Part shown: piece by piece, positions 52,333 to 60,599 of the stretch | How positions within the stretch are numbered: position 1 is the stretch's first letter | Layout: every line of letters starts with the position of its first letter | Assembly (NCBI GenBank): GCA_019638355.1 | Contig: JAHBTY010000001.1 | Location: 806,001 to 870,000 of the forward strand | Reading direction: 5' to 3' | Length of the DNA stretch: 64,000 bases | DNA from: Cyclobacteriaceae bacterium | Lineage (GTDB): Bacteria > Bacteroidota > Bacteroidia > Cytophagales > Cyclobacteriaceae | Notes under the pieces: generated by a model | Databases searched by the model: none | Seen by the model: only the letters and a program-made list of their open reading frames with translations | Told to the model about the DNA's origin: nothing | Translations under genes and position numbers: made by a program

Positions 52333-53766
52333 ATGTATGTAGATATACATTGCCACCCGCAGTTCAAAACCTTTATTGGTAGCGAACACCAGGCCGAGCG
52401 CAAAAACTGCTGGACCAATCTGAATTATGATCTCGACTTTAAAATTCTCGATTCACAATCCAGTTTAAGTCAGTTGGTGAACGGACAGGTAAAACTTGCC
52501 GTGGTTCCGTTGTATGCATTGGAAAATGTATTTGCCAAAGCCAAACTCATTCAACTCGCAGCCGGACTTTCCTACAACGCCAAAAAAAGATTTCTGCAAA
52601 AGATTGAGCGCGAAGAATACGGCTACTTCGAATTGATGCAGGCCGATATGAATCATTTGTTGAGCTCGGCCAACATCTCACCCGATAAACAATTTACATT
52701 GCTCCGCGCTGGCAACCAGTTCAATGCCAACAGTCCGCACTTACAAATTATGTTGTGTGCTGAAGGTGGCCATAACTTTTACGACAATGGCCAACACTTC
52801 GGACAAACGCAAAAAGTAATCGATCGGCTACTTTATTTTAAACTACCCCAAAGTGTGCGGTTGGTGTACATCACCATTACACACCTGTCGCACTCTGAAT
52901 TTTGTACCCATGCCTTTGGAATGAAAATGCTCAAGAGCAATGCCTTCAATCCACAAGGCCGCGGCCTGAGCAATCTCGGCAAACGCTTTATCCGCGAAGC
53001 ACTCAGCACCACTAATGGCAAACGCATCCTCATCGATGTAAAACACATGAGTGTGCTTACGCGCCAGCAGTTTTATGCCCTGCGTGCAACTGAGTTTCCC
53101 GATGCACCCATCATGGCTTCGCACATGGGCCTTACCGGCTGCTCGTGGCAACACAAGCCGGTGTGTAAATACAAGTATGATACTAAAGAAGCATGTTACG
53201 AAGTAACGTACTTCCGCCAACCCGGGGTGTTGGATACGTACTTCAATCCGTGGAGTATTAATTTATACGATGAAGACATTGTAGAAATTCTTTTATCCAA
53301 TGGATTAATCGGCTTATCGCTCGATCAACGCATACTCGGTTGTGGTACGCCCGCCAAAGAATTAGTAAGCCCCGATGAATTTAAAGACACAGACTTTACA
53401 CCAATAGCCGAACCGCGCATGCACCAGTTGCGTGTAGAAGACTATGACGACCCTGAAGAAGTAAAAGCCTGGCACCTGCGGCACTTGTGCAATCATATTT
53501 TACATATTGTAAAAGTAGGCCAACCCATAGTAGGCAACCGCGTTTGGAAACAAATTGCCATTGGCTCCGACTTCGATGGACTGATTGACCCCATCAACTA
53601 CACTACCCATGCCGGAGCTTTCAAATTTCTATTTGGTGGTTTGGTAGAATGGTTGCCCCGCATGGCCGTGCATGCCGGTGTGGAAATTTCGCCAACGGAT
53701 TTACAACAATTAGTAAAGCAAGTAATAGGGGAGAATGCAGTGGAGTTTTTGAGGAGGAATATTTAA
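52333..53766 (+). CDS. M19 (membrane dipeptidase)-like metallohydrolase
   Basis: 477 residues. Metal-ligand motifs of the renal-dipeptidase (M19) amidohydrolase superfamily occur in order: DIHCHP (about 4-9; the M19 form is HxD, here HxH), CAEGGH (Glu ligand, about 139-144), LIDVKHMS (about 235-242), ASHMG (about 263-267) and IGSDFDG (about 413-419), which is the M19 hallmark. The N-terminal 130 residues and some loops are larger than in typical 350-400-residue dipeptidases. No signal peptide, so a cytoplasmic site. M19 enzymes split dipeptides, including D-amino acid ones, and related enzymes act on muropeptides. It is coupled with the upstream alpha/beta hydrolase. Confidence 0.75.
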   Translation: MYVDIHCHPQFKTFIGSEHQAERKNCWTNLNYDLDFKILDSQSSLSQLVNGQVKLAVVPLYALENVFAKAKLIQLAAGLSYNAKKRFLQKIEREEYGYFELMQADMNHLLSSANISPDKQFTLLRAGNQFNANSPHLQIMLCAEGGHNFYDNGQHFGQTQKVIDRLLYFKLPQSVRLVYITITHLSHSEFCTHAFGMKMLKSNAFNPQGRGLSNLGKRFIREALSTTNGKRILIDVKHMSVLTRQQFYALRATEFPDAPIMASHMGLTGCSWQHKPVCKYKYDTKEACYEVTYFRQPGVLDTYFNPWSINLYDEDIVEILLSNGLIGLSLDQRILGCGTPAKELVSPDEFKDTDFTPIAEPRMHQLRVEDYDDPEEVKAWHLRHLCNHILHIVKVGQPIVGNRVWKQIAIGSDFDGLIDPINYTTHAGAFKFLFGGLVEWLPRMAVHAGVEISPTDLQQLVKQVIGENAVEFLRRNI

Positions 53767-53784
53767 ACATGATCAACCAAGCAG

Positions 53785-54372
53785 ATGGAAATATTAAAAA
53801 ATCTCGACTTTGTACAAATCCTCAGCATAGGAATTTCAGGCTTTGGATTTCTTTTAATTCTTCTTGCCTTTCTTTTAATCTCCAAAGAACAGGCAAGAGC
53901 AGGTGAACCACGGGCAGGCATCTTATCTACCATCCGGTATTTTATGGGGATAAATCTTGTCAGTGTTATTGTAGTGGGTATTATCAGCTTGCCCTCTATC
54001 AGCAAAAACGGAAGCCTCAAGCAGGAACTTGCATTGACTACAAAAGAATTGCAAATCACTCAAACGGTGAATGCGTTTGATAAGTTTATTGATACCGTTT
54101 CCAGTGCGAACTTAAATCAGAATCAAACCAGACAAGTAGAGACATATGTTAATGTTCTCGATTCGATAGCAAGAAGCTATACCACCGATGAGGCTCCTAA
54201 AGCCGACAGTATTCAAACTGTAAGGAATGTTATTGCAGAGCAACTGGCTACCATAAAGTCCGATACATCTTCTCTTCAAACGAGGAGAATGGCTATCGAA
54301 AAAATTAATAAAGCCAATCATCACTTAACTGATTTTGTAAAATCTAAACCCACCTTAATAAAACCTGATTAG
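53785..54372 (+). CDS. Membrane protein with two helices and a coiled coil
   Basis: 195 residues. Two hydrophobic helices (about 8-33 and 48-70) near the N terminus are followed by a mostly helical, polar region (about 75-190) with coiled-coil character (KQELALTTKELQITQTVNAFDKF, SDTSSLQTRRMAIEKINKA). It lies 18 nt after the metallohydrolase gene stop and may be in the same transcript. No family recognised; N-terminal anchors plus coiled coil are consistent with a scaffold or signal transducer. Confidence 0.55.
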   Translation: MEILKNLDFVQILSIGISGFGFLLILLAFLLISKEQARAGEPRAGILSTIRYFMGINLVSVIVVGIISLPSISKNGSLKQELALTTKELQITQTVNAFDKFIDTVSSANLNQNQTRQVETYVNVLDSIARSYTTDEAPKADSIQTVRNVIAEQLATIKSDTSSLQTRRMAIEKINKANHHLTDFVKSKPTLIKPD

Positions 54373-54429
54373 TGTTAATGCTGTCTATCCGAAAATTCGA
54401 AGAAGAACAAACATGTTAACGAAAGATAT

Positions 54430-55026
54430 ATGCCAACCACAAAAGCAAAAAAAATTACCATCGGGGCAGTAACTTACTTCCTCGTATTTGGTGGAGCAGG
54501 CGCAGGCCTCATCGATCGGGATCGCGATGATAAATGCCGCGGCTCGCAACGGTGGGATGTGAAAGTAGCCAGCGATGAAGCCGCAGAAGAAATTGTACAA
54601 AAAGCACGGGTGATTACGCTGGAAGAACTCATTGCGTATCGAACGGATACTATTCCAAAAGGCAATGCCAGGTCCTACTCCGAACGATTTATCTACACTA
54701 TTAAAAATATCTTCATCACCCATGCCATTCTGGAAAATGATAACGACATACACTTGGTAATTGAAGATGGTAATAAGAACACATTAATCGCTGAAATACC
54801 TGACATAGATTGCGAGATTACCAAAGACTCTCGTTTTGCAAAACGCATTGCCACGGCACGCAAAACATTTGTACGCTATCAGGATACGTACGATAAATAT
54901 CGCTTTGACATCACGGGCGTATTTTTTAAAGATAAACCACACGGCCAAACCGGTCGTGCGCCCAATAATGTAGAACTACATCCTGTAATCTCTCTTACTA
55001 AAGTTGAAAAAATACAACCCCAATAA
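54430..55026 (+). CDS. Unknown exported or membrane-attached protein
   Basis: 198 residues. A weakly hydrophobic N terminus (MPTTKAKKITIGAVTYFLVFGGAGAGLI) may be a signal anchor. The central segment KCRGSQRWDVKVASDE and EIVQKARVITLEELI..., then RFIYTIKNIFITHAILENDNDIHLVIEDGNKNTLIAEIPDIDCEI, is a recurring pattern I associate with a conserved but unnamed family (HLVIxD, AEIPD, ELHPVI). An OB-like nucleic-acid or ligand-binding domain is possible. Two Cys could be disulfide linked. Function unassigned. Confidence 0.55.
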   Translation: MPTTKAKKITIGAVTYFLVFGGAGAGLIDRDRDDKCRGSQRWDVKVASDEAAEEIVQKARVITLEELIAYRTDTIPKGNARSYSERFIYTIKNIFITHAILENDNDIHLVIEDGNKNTLIAEIPDIDCEITKDSRFAKRIATARKTFVRYQDTYDKYRFDITGVFFKDKPHGQTGRAPNNVELHPVISLTKVEKIQPQ

Positions 55027-55037
55027 CCCCACTCTCT

Positions 55038-55454
55038 ATGACAACACTCGCTGAAAAATTTGGCCGTGGTTTAATCCTGCTCGGAGCCATTGGTTTTATG
55101 ACAGCCGCCATCCTTAGCTTCACCGATTATTCCGGGCTTGACGAGGGTGCGCTTCCGGCTGCTTCCTTTTTTCTGATTCTAATCGGTATGGTCTTCCATT
55201 TTCCTTCTTTGTTACAGGAGGCTAAGGGCGAAATCAGCACCATGCGGGTAGTAGTCTTTGCTGTAGTAATGGTGTTTTCTGTTATCCATTTAAAAATTGG
55301 ATGGAACGCAGGTACCTTCAAAGATTTTAATATTGACCAAACCTGGATTTATATTCTGGGTCTTGCCTTTGGCTCGAAGGTGTTTCAAAAGTTTGGGGAG
55401 GAGGAAAGTACCAAGCGATCAGCCCCTAAAGACGACAATCAATCGGAGGAATAA
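55038..55454 (+). CDS. Small integral membrane protein
   Basis: 138 residues with about four hydrophobic helices (starts at about 12, 40, 70, 98) and a polar, charged C-terminal tail (EEESTKRSAPKDDNQSEE). It lies 11 nt after the preceding gene and likely shares its transcript. No family recognised. Confidence 0.6.
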   Translation: MTTLAEKFGRGLILLGAIGFMTAAILSFTDYSGLDEGALPAASFFLILIGMVFHFPSLLQEAKGEISTMRVVVFAVVMVFSVIHLKIGWNAGTFKDFNIDQTWIYILGLAFGSKVFQKFGEEESTKRSAPKDDNQSEE

Positions 55455-55483
55455 TTAGAAATGAATTTTATAACAGAATCAAA

Positions 55484-56773
55484 ATGAAAGCAAAAAATTC
55501 TAAATTAAATAGTCGAAAAAACCAAAATAAGGCTTTTTTAATAGTCGTAATGTTAATTTCATCCTATTCTACTTTTTCACAATCAAATTCTGATAGTGTT
55601 TCTATTTCAACACAAATAACTGAACTGAGAAAGACTATAGACAGTCTGTCAAAGACGATTAAAAGTCATGAAAATGAAAAGGATACTGCAGCAATTGTTT
55701 GTTTGAAGAAAACTACTGAAATTCTTGTTTATAACAATGATCAAGAGGTAACGGATACAATACATATTAGGGAAATTGTATTTGATATTCGCGATGGGTT
55801 AATTCTGGATATTCAGGTGATAGATAATGATAATCGCGTGTTTACAAATTACTGGGCTCCTATCGCCATAACTCGCTTCAATAATACTTGCAGTTGGTTA
55901 ACCAGTAGGTACCTTGTTCCAGATCCCAAAAGTAAGATTCATCAGGTGAAGCCTGAGTATAGATATGTGCATACGTGCGATTTTCTAAATATTGTAAGAA
56001 AAGGAGTTGCTGTGCCTGATAATGTAACATTTACTTTTTATAAGCAGGGAGACAAAAAAATTCTGACCCGAGGTGCTGGAATAAACCAAGTTGTGGATTT
56101 ACGCATATTCACAGATATGTTTGCTGCACTTGGAAGTGAGCCCAATGGTTTGGCCCAAATTGAAGGTAGCTCAAGGATTTTTATTAATAATAAAAATTGG
56201 TTTAAACGAAGTACAACTCCTTTCCGATATGGGTATTTTCTATTACAAGCATCAAAGCTCGATTCCAAATTTCAATTTACAGAGCTGGATAGTTCTTTTA
56301 CGCGATTAAAAGCGATACAACGTAATACTGTAAGTGCTGAAATAGGACTTAATCTTATAGGATCATGGCTGCAAACCAAATCACGAAGTTGGGCCTCTCT
56401 TAATGGTGGTGCAGGTTTGCATTTGGTGCGTTTAAAGAATATGCAGGACACAACATTGGTTAGCAGTCAATTCCTTTTTTTGGAAACCCTGTTTGAATTT
56501 AAGGAACTCAACAATTTTGGTTTGGACTTCAATGGTAGAGTACTATGGCAAAAATTTAGTGGATTAACGGATGAGTTATCAATGTTACAGCCGATTTTGA
56601 GGCTTGGAGTTACTGCTTATTGGAATCCGGTAAATAATCATTCAAGTCGCATATTTTTTAGAACCAACTACTTTCAAGAGATGAATGGAGGCAATAATCC
56701 TTTTGTTCAGATTCAAATTGGATATTCCGCTGTTGTCAGCTCGCTCATAACAAAGGAGAAGTCCAAGAATTAG
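55484..56773 (+). CDS. Exported protein with coiled coil and C-terminal beta barrel
   Basis: 429 residues. A basic N terminus, then a hydrophobic signal segment (AFLIVVMLISSYSTFSQ), a coiled-coil stretch (ISTQITELRKTIDSLSKTIKSHENEKD), and a long beta-rich region. The last 170 residues are amphipathic strands (VSAEIGLNLIGSW, WASLNGGAGLHLVRL, FGLDFNGRVLWQKF, PILRLGVTAYWNPV, FVQIQIGYSAVVSSL) suggesting an outer-membrane barrel. Coiled coil plus barrel resembles small trimeric or porin-like surface proteins. It begins 30 nt after the preceding stop and looks more AT-rich than its neighbours. No further function can be assigned. It converges with the S9 peptidase gene, 43 bp apart. Confidence 0.6.
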   Translation: MKAKNSKLNSRKNQNKAFLIVVMLISSYSTFSQSNSDSVSISTQITELRKTIDSLSKTIKSHENEKDTAAIVCLKKTTEILVYNNDQEVTDTIHIREIVFDIRDGLILDIQVIDNDNRVFTNYWAPIAITRFNNTCSWLTSRYLVPDPKSKIHQVKPEYRYVHTCDFLNIVRKGVAVPDNVTFTFYKQGDKKILTRGAGINQVVDLRIFTDMFAALGSEPNGLAQIEGSSRIFINNKNWFKRSTTPFRYGYFLLQASKLDSKFQFTELDSSFTRLKAIQRNTVSAEIGLNLIGSWLQTKSRSWASLNGGAGLHLVRLKNMQDTTLVSSQFLFLETLFEFKELNNFGLDFNGRVLWQKFSGLTDELSMLQPILRLGVTAYWNPVNNHSSRIFFRTNYFQEMNGGNNPFVQIQIGYSAVVSSLITKEKSKN

Positions 56774-56816
56774 CTGTGATTAACTATGTAGCCAGGCTGG
56801 CTTCTTTCAAAAGAAA

Positions 56817-59075
56817 TCACCTCCAAGCAAACTCCCACACCGGTTCAGCACCCCGCAGGTGTTTCACAAAATAATTCCACCGTAGTTTGGTGAAGTAGCG
56901 CTGATGGTCGCCCACGTACCCGTGGCGTTGGCTGGGAAAAATCATCAGGTCAAATTGTTTATCGGCCCGTTGCAACATCTCGGCAAGTTTAAAAGTAGCC
57001 GAAGGATTTACATTCTCATCAATACCGCCATGCGTAATTAGTAATTTTCCTTTTAGATTTTTAGCCATGGTAATGCTCGATTGATTATGATAAGCGGTAT
57101 CCACCGGCCAACCCATATACATTTCGGGCCACCAGGCTTTCTCCATTCTAAAATCATGATCGGCCGAGCTGGCTACACCTACTTTATAAAAATCAGGATA
57201 CTGCAATAACGCATGACCGGCATCATACCCACCAGCCGAGTGACCGAAGATACCCACGCGTGAGATGTCCAGCCACGGTTTGGTTTTGGCAAGTTGTTGC
57301 AAGGCATTTACGTGGTCTTGCAGATTGTAACCCATTTTTTTGTACGAGTAATCATGAAATGCTTTCGAGCGATTGGCCGTACCCAGGCCATCTACCATCA
57401 TTACAATAAAACCAAGTTCTGCAAGTGCCTGGTTGTTAATGTTGATGGTGCGCACATACGTAGTGGGTACAATGTTACCATGTGGCCCAGTATAACTGTG
57501 GTCGATAACAGGATACTTTTTTGTTGCATCAAAATTGGTTGGCTTCCAGAGTAACCCATAAATAGGAGTAACACCATCTTTACCAATTGCAGTGAATGGT
57601 TCTGGCGCTTGGTAGCCCATGGCTTGTAGGCCGGTTACATCGGCCTTTGAGAGTTCTAAAACTATCTTACCCGTTTTTACATCGCGCAATACCGTTACGG
57701 TGGGGTTTGCGGGTGTTGAATAATTATCGACTATAAAATTATTATTGGGTGCAAATGCCAATGTGTGGGTGGCCGGTTCAGGTGTGAGTAGTTTAAGATT
57801 TTTTCCGCTAAGCGAAATACTATACAGATAAGGTTGATACGGATTACCTGTTTCTCTACCCAATGCCGAAAAATAAAGCGTGTTGGTTTTGGAGTCGAAG
57901 TGATGAACATCGGCTACAAAATAATTTCCTTGTGTTACAGGTTTTAGTTCCAGCGTTTTCAGGTTGATGGAATACACTTGTTTCCAACCACTGCGTTCGG
58001 ACGAAACAAAAGCCCAACCTGCTTTTTCATAAAGCCAATAATCAAAGCCATCAATATTAGTTGCACTTGCATCCGTGAACAGTGTTGTATGTTGATTGGT
58101 GTTCAGATCAACTTTGATAAGATGCCCTTTTTGAAATCCGCGCTCGCGATAGCTGGCATAACCTACACCGCTAGCTACATCCGACCATTGAAATGAATAT
58201 CCGTTTTCGTGTGCAATGCGTGGCAAGGGCAACCGAAATTCCTTTCCGGTTTCGATGTTGAAAACAACAGGCTCCAGATGTACCACCGTTGTATCGCCTG
58301 GTGAACCGCGATAGTAGGAGAGTAGTCGGGCACGATATAATGTGTCCACACTCCAATCGAGCAAATACATTTTTTGAGCGTGTCGCAAATCGCACACGGA
58401 AGTTTGAATCCATCTACTGTCGGGCGACCAGTTGATACTGAAACGTTTTGGGCGCTCGCTGTTTTCACCTTCTATTATATCACTCCAGCCGTAGTAGCTT
58501 GCGTACTCATAATTTTTGGTACCGCGTGTACTCAATTGCTTAACTGTACCGGTTTCGGCAGAGCGGATATACAGGTTGTAATTTTCGGTGTAGGCAATCC
58601 ACTTCCCATCGGGCGATTTGGATTCCAACCAATTGCGTGGCGGTTCTTGGGTGTCATCAAGGCTCAGCACGTTTTGGGTTGAGTTCCAGATAAACTTTTT
58701 GCCTTTAGCTGTAAATGAAATTTGTCCAGGTTTTAGATACGTGATGGCTGCAATGTCCAGGTTTTTAGAATCGAAGGGTGTATTGAGTTGTGATTTTAAT
58801 TTTTCTGCAACCAATTCGTGATTAAACAACACCGATTTTTGCAGCGGCTTGAACGTAACCTGGTAATATGTTTTACCTTCCGGTGAATAGTGAGTAAACC
58901 AGAAGCCGGTGCTATCAGTAAACCAGTTGGGTACTATGTGCAGGTTAAAGACTTTTTTATTGTTCAGGTTATCCCACATAAAACCAACTGCGCGCTGGTA
59001 GTCTTGTTGTGCGATGGGTTGAGCAAGCGAGTGAAAGCAATAAAATGCCAGGATGAGTGTCAAAATTCGTTTCAT
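56817..59075 (-). CDS. S9 family peptidase, dipeptidyl-peptidase IV-like
   Basis: 752 residues with a signal peptide (MKRILTLILAFYCFHSLAQ). The N-terminal beta-propeller (about 60-480) has repeats such as SPDGKWIAYTENYNLYI and WSPDSRWI. The C-terminal alpha/beta hydrolase (about 500-750) has the catalytic triad in GHSAGGYDAG (Ser), HGGIDENVN (Asp) and SQRHGYVGD (His). It cuts N-terminal dipeptides, typically after Pro or Ala, in the periplasm or outside. A short hairpin lies 27 bp upstream of its start. Confidence 0.93.
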   Translation of the reverse strand: MKRILTLILAFYCFHSLAQPIAQQDYQRAVGFMWDNLNNKKVFNLHIVPNWFTDSTGFWFTHYSPEGKTYYQVTFKPLQKSVLFNHELVAEKLKSQLNTPFDSKNLDIAAITYLKPGQISFTAKGKKFIWNSTQNVLSLDDTQEPPRNWLESKSPDGKWIAYTENYNLYIRSAETGTVKQLSTRGTKNYEYASYYGWSDIIEGENSERPKRFSINWSPDSRWIQTSVCDLRHAQKMYLLDWSVDTLYRARLLSYYRGSPGDTTVVHLEPVVFNIETGKEFRLPLPRIAHENGYSFQWSDVASGVGYASYRERGFQKGHLIKVDLNTNQHTTLFTDASATNIDGFDYWLYEKAGWAFVSSERSGWKQVYSINLKTLELKPVTQGNYFVADVHHFDSKTNTLYFSALGRETGNPYQPYLYSISLSGKNLKLLTPEPATHTLAFAPNNNFIVDNYSTPANPTVTVLRDVKTGKIVLELSKADVTGLQAMGYQAPEPFTAIGKDGVTPIYGLLWKPTNFDATKKYPVIDHSYTGPHGNIVPTTYVRTININNQALAELGFIVMMVDGLGTANRSKAFHDYSYKKMGYNLQDHVNALQQLAKTKPWLDISRVGIFGHSAGGYDAGHALLQYPDFYKVGVASSADHDFRMEKAWWPEMYMGWPVDTAYHNQSSITMAKNLKGKLLITHGGIDENVNPSATFKLAEMLQRADKQFDLMIFPSQRHGYVGDHQRYFTKLRWNYFVKHLRGAEPVWEFAWR

Positions 59076-59101
59076 GCCAGATGGATTTAAGCTAATGTAG
59101 C

Positions 59102-59120
59102 ATGTAATATGAAATTACAT
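59102..59120. other. Small perfect inverted repeat upstream of the S9 peptidase gene
   Basis: ATGTAAT-ATGAA-ATTACAT, starting 27 bp upstream of the peptidase start codon (59075), with an AT-rich tract next to it. Could be an operator or a structured leader. The rest of 59121-59285 shows no gene and no promoter that fits. Confidence 0.45.
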
Positions 59121-59285
59121 TAAAAATTTTTGACGACTGGTCATTTACCAATGATGATTGTGGCGAAATAACCACCAGTATTAAAAATATTTTTAGTCAG
59201 ATAAAAATTGATAAAATATAATTCCGAAGAAGTAACTCGATATTAGTTTGAACTTTATCGGTTGCTGGTCGCTTACTAAACTCAA

Positions 59286-59927
59286 TTACCGAGGCGGATG
59301 CACAACAAACCCATACTCAAACACCACTTCATCCACATGTGGTGCTAATACCTTTCTGATTTGTTCTTCCGCACGTAAGTGGGTATCTTTTATAAAATCA
59401 GCTTGTGCGGCATAAGCTTTTGCATCTTTAATAAAAGCATTGGTAGCAGCAGTGCGATCTTCGGTTCTTACCCAATTCCACAAGCCGTTTTCATCGCGAT
59501 AAGTAATATCCGGCTGCGATTCGATGGAAAGCAATTGCGGCTCAGGCAAAAACACGGTTGCTGTTTTATCTCGTAGGGTAATTGAGAATTTCTCATTCAG
59601 ATCAAATCCAACTTTTGCAACAAAACTTCCGCTGATGTTGATTTTTTTAGTGCTTCCCAGCCACGTATTGGTGTGTGCATAATTGTGCTGAAAATTTTGA
59701 GATAGCACGACCAACTCCATAACAGAAGTTTGTTGATTGAGTACTACCGTATTTTCAACAAGTACTTCGGGGGTAAACTGGAAAGCCCTTCGAAAATCTT
59801 CACCCAGCGTTTTAGCAGCTTCATAACCACTTCGCGCCAGGCGTTCAGGAATAATCACAAACAACACGAAGGCGGCCATGGTAGCGGTAATCAACAGGAT
59901 AATAATAAGTTTAAGGTAACGCGCCAT
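59286..59927 (-). CDS. DUF4230 domain protein, membrane anchored
   Basis: 213 residues from the ATG at 59927. The frame opens 55 codons earlier but those residues lack structure, and the ATG precedes a clean anchor helix (MARYLKLIIILLITATMAAFVLFVII). The DUF4230 domain (about 50-210) shows TVVLNQQTSVMELVVLSQNFQH and FSITLRDKTATVFLPEPQLLSIE, followed by a helix-rich tail. DUF4230 proteins are widely found, and their function is unknown. It converges on no strong terminator and is next to the divergent msrC-type gene. Confidence 0.75.
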   Translation of the reverse strand: MARYLKLIIILLITATMAAFVLFVIIPERLARSGYEAAKTLGEDFRRAFQFTPEVLVENTVVLNQQTSVMELVVLSQNFQHNYAHTNTWLGSTKKINISGSFVAKVGFDLNEKFSITLRDKTATVFLPEPQLLSIESQPDITYRDENGLWNWVRTEDRTAATNAFIKDAKAYAAQADFIKDTHLRAEEQIRKVLAPHVDEVVFEYGFVVHPPR

Positions 59928-60077
59928 AACCCCAAAGTTAAGGTAATTAAGCCATCCTTTTGTTTGGCAAAAGTTCCATACGTGCTTCAACCCGTTATGC
60001 GTAAAGGACTCATTCAAATAATTGGGGTGATAATTGCAATCATTATCATGCTGCTTTTTTACCAGGCTTGAGTAGGC

Positions 60078-60085
60078 TACTTTTG
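60078..60085 (+). promoter_or_regulatory. -7 element (TACTTTTG) of the GAF/fRMsr gene
   Basis: Exact fit to TAnnTTTG, 19 nt before the ATG at 60105. The -33 region at the expected distance reads TTTT rather than TTTG. Confidence 0.55.
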
Positions 60086-60104
60086 TGATCAAATTAATTG
60101 ATCC

Positions 60105-60599
60105 ATGGCCGAAAACCTGTTGATAGCGACTGAACTGGATAAAACTTCGCGCTATAAAACCTTAATTCCACAACTGGAAGCGCTAACATCGGGCGAATCC
60201 GATCTTATAGCCAACCTCGCTAATATTGCAGCTGCCCTTAAACAAACCTTAAACTTTTTCTGGGTGGGATTTTACCTTGTAAAAAATGAATCAGGTAAAC
60301 CGGAATTGGTATTGGGCCCGTTCCAAGGGCCTATTGCCTGCACCCGCATTGGATTTGGAAAAGGGGTTTGTGGAACAAGTTGGAAAGAGAAACAGGTAAT
60401 AATTGTTCCCGATGTGGATGCATTCCCCGGCCATATTGCCTGCAGTTCGGCATCCAAATCTGAAATTGTTTTGCCAGCATTTAAAAATAATGAAGTAGCG
60501 TTGGTGCTGGATGTGGACAGCGATAAGCTGAACGATTTTGATGCAACAGATGAAAAGTACCTTTCGCAGGTAATGCGGTTAATTGAAAAAATGTTGTGA
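60105..60599 (+). CDS. msrC: Free methionine-(R)-sulfoxide reductase (GAF domain)
   Basis: 164 residues forming a single GAF domain. The family motifs are GPFQGPIACTRI (Cys, about residue 83), GKGVCGTSW (Cys, about 93) and PGHIACSSASKSEIVLPA (Cys about 117, Glu about 124), then VLDVDSD. Three Cys and the acidic residues match the fRMsr active site. The usual Asp after HIAC is Ser here (HIACSS), a minor change outside the catalytic Cys set. It reduces free methionine (R)-sulfoxide in the cytoplasm. The stop overlaps the ATG of the MutS-like gene (ATGA). Confidence 0.9.
   Translation: MAENLLIATELDKTSRYKTLIPQLEALTSGESDLIANLANIAAALKQTLNFFWVGFYLVKNESGKPELVLGPFQGPIACTRIGFGKGVCGTSWKEKQVIIVPDVDAFPGHIACSSASKSEIVLPAFKNNEVALVLDVDSDKLNDFDATDEKYLSQVMRLIEKML

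Noticed and set aside
59928-60092. 55-residue N-terminal extension of the DUF4230 protein
   Set aside because: Composition is random-like and the ATG at 59927 directly precedes a good membrane anchor.
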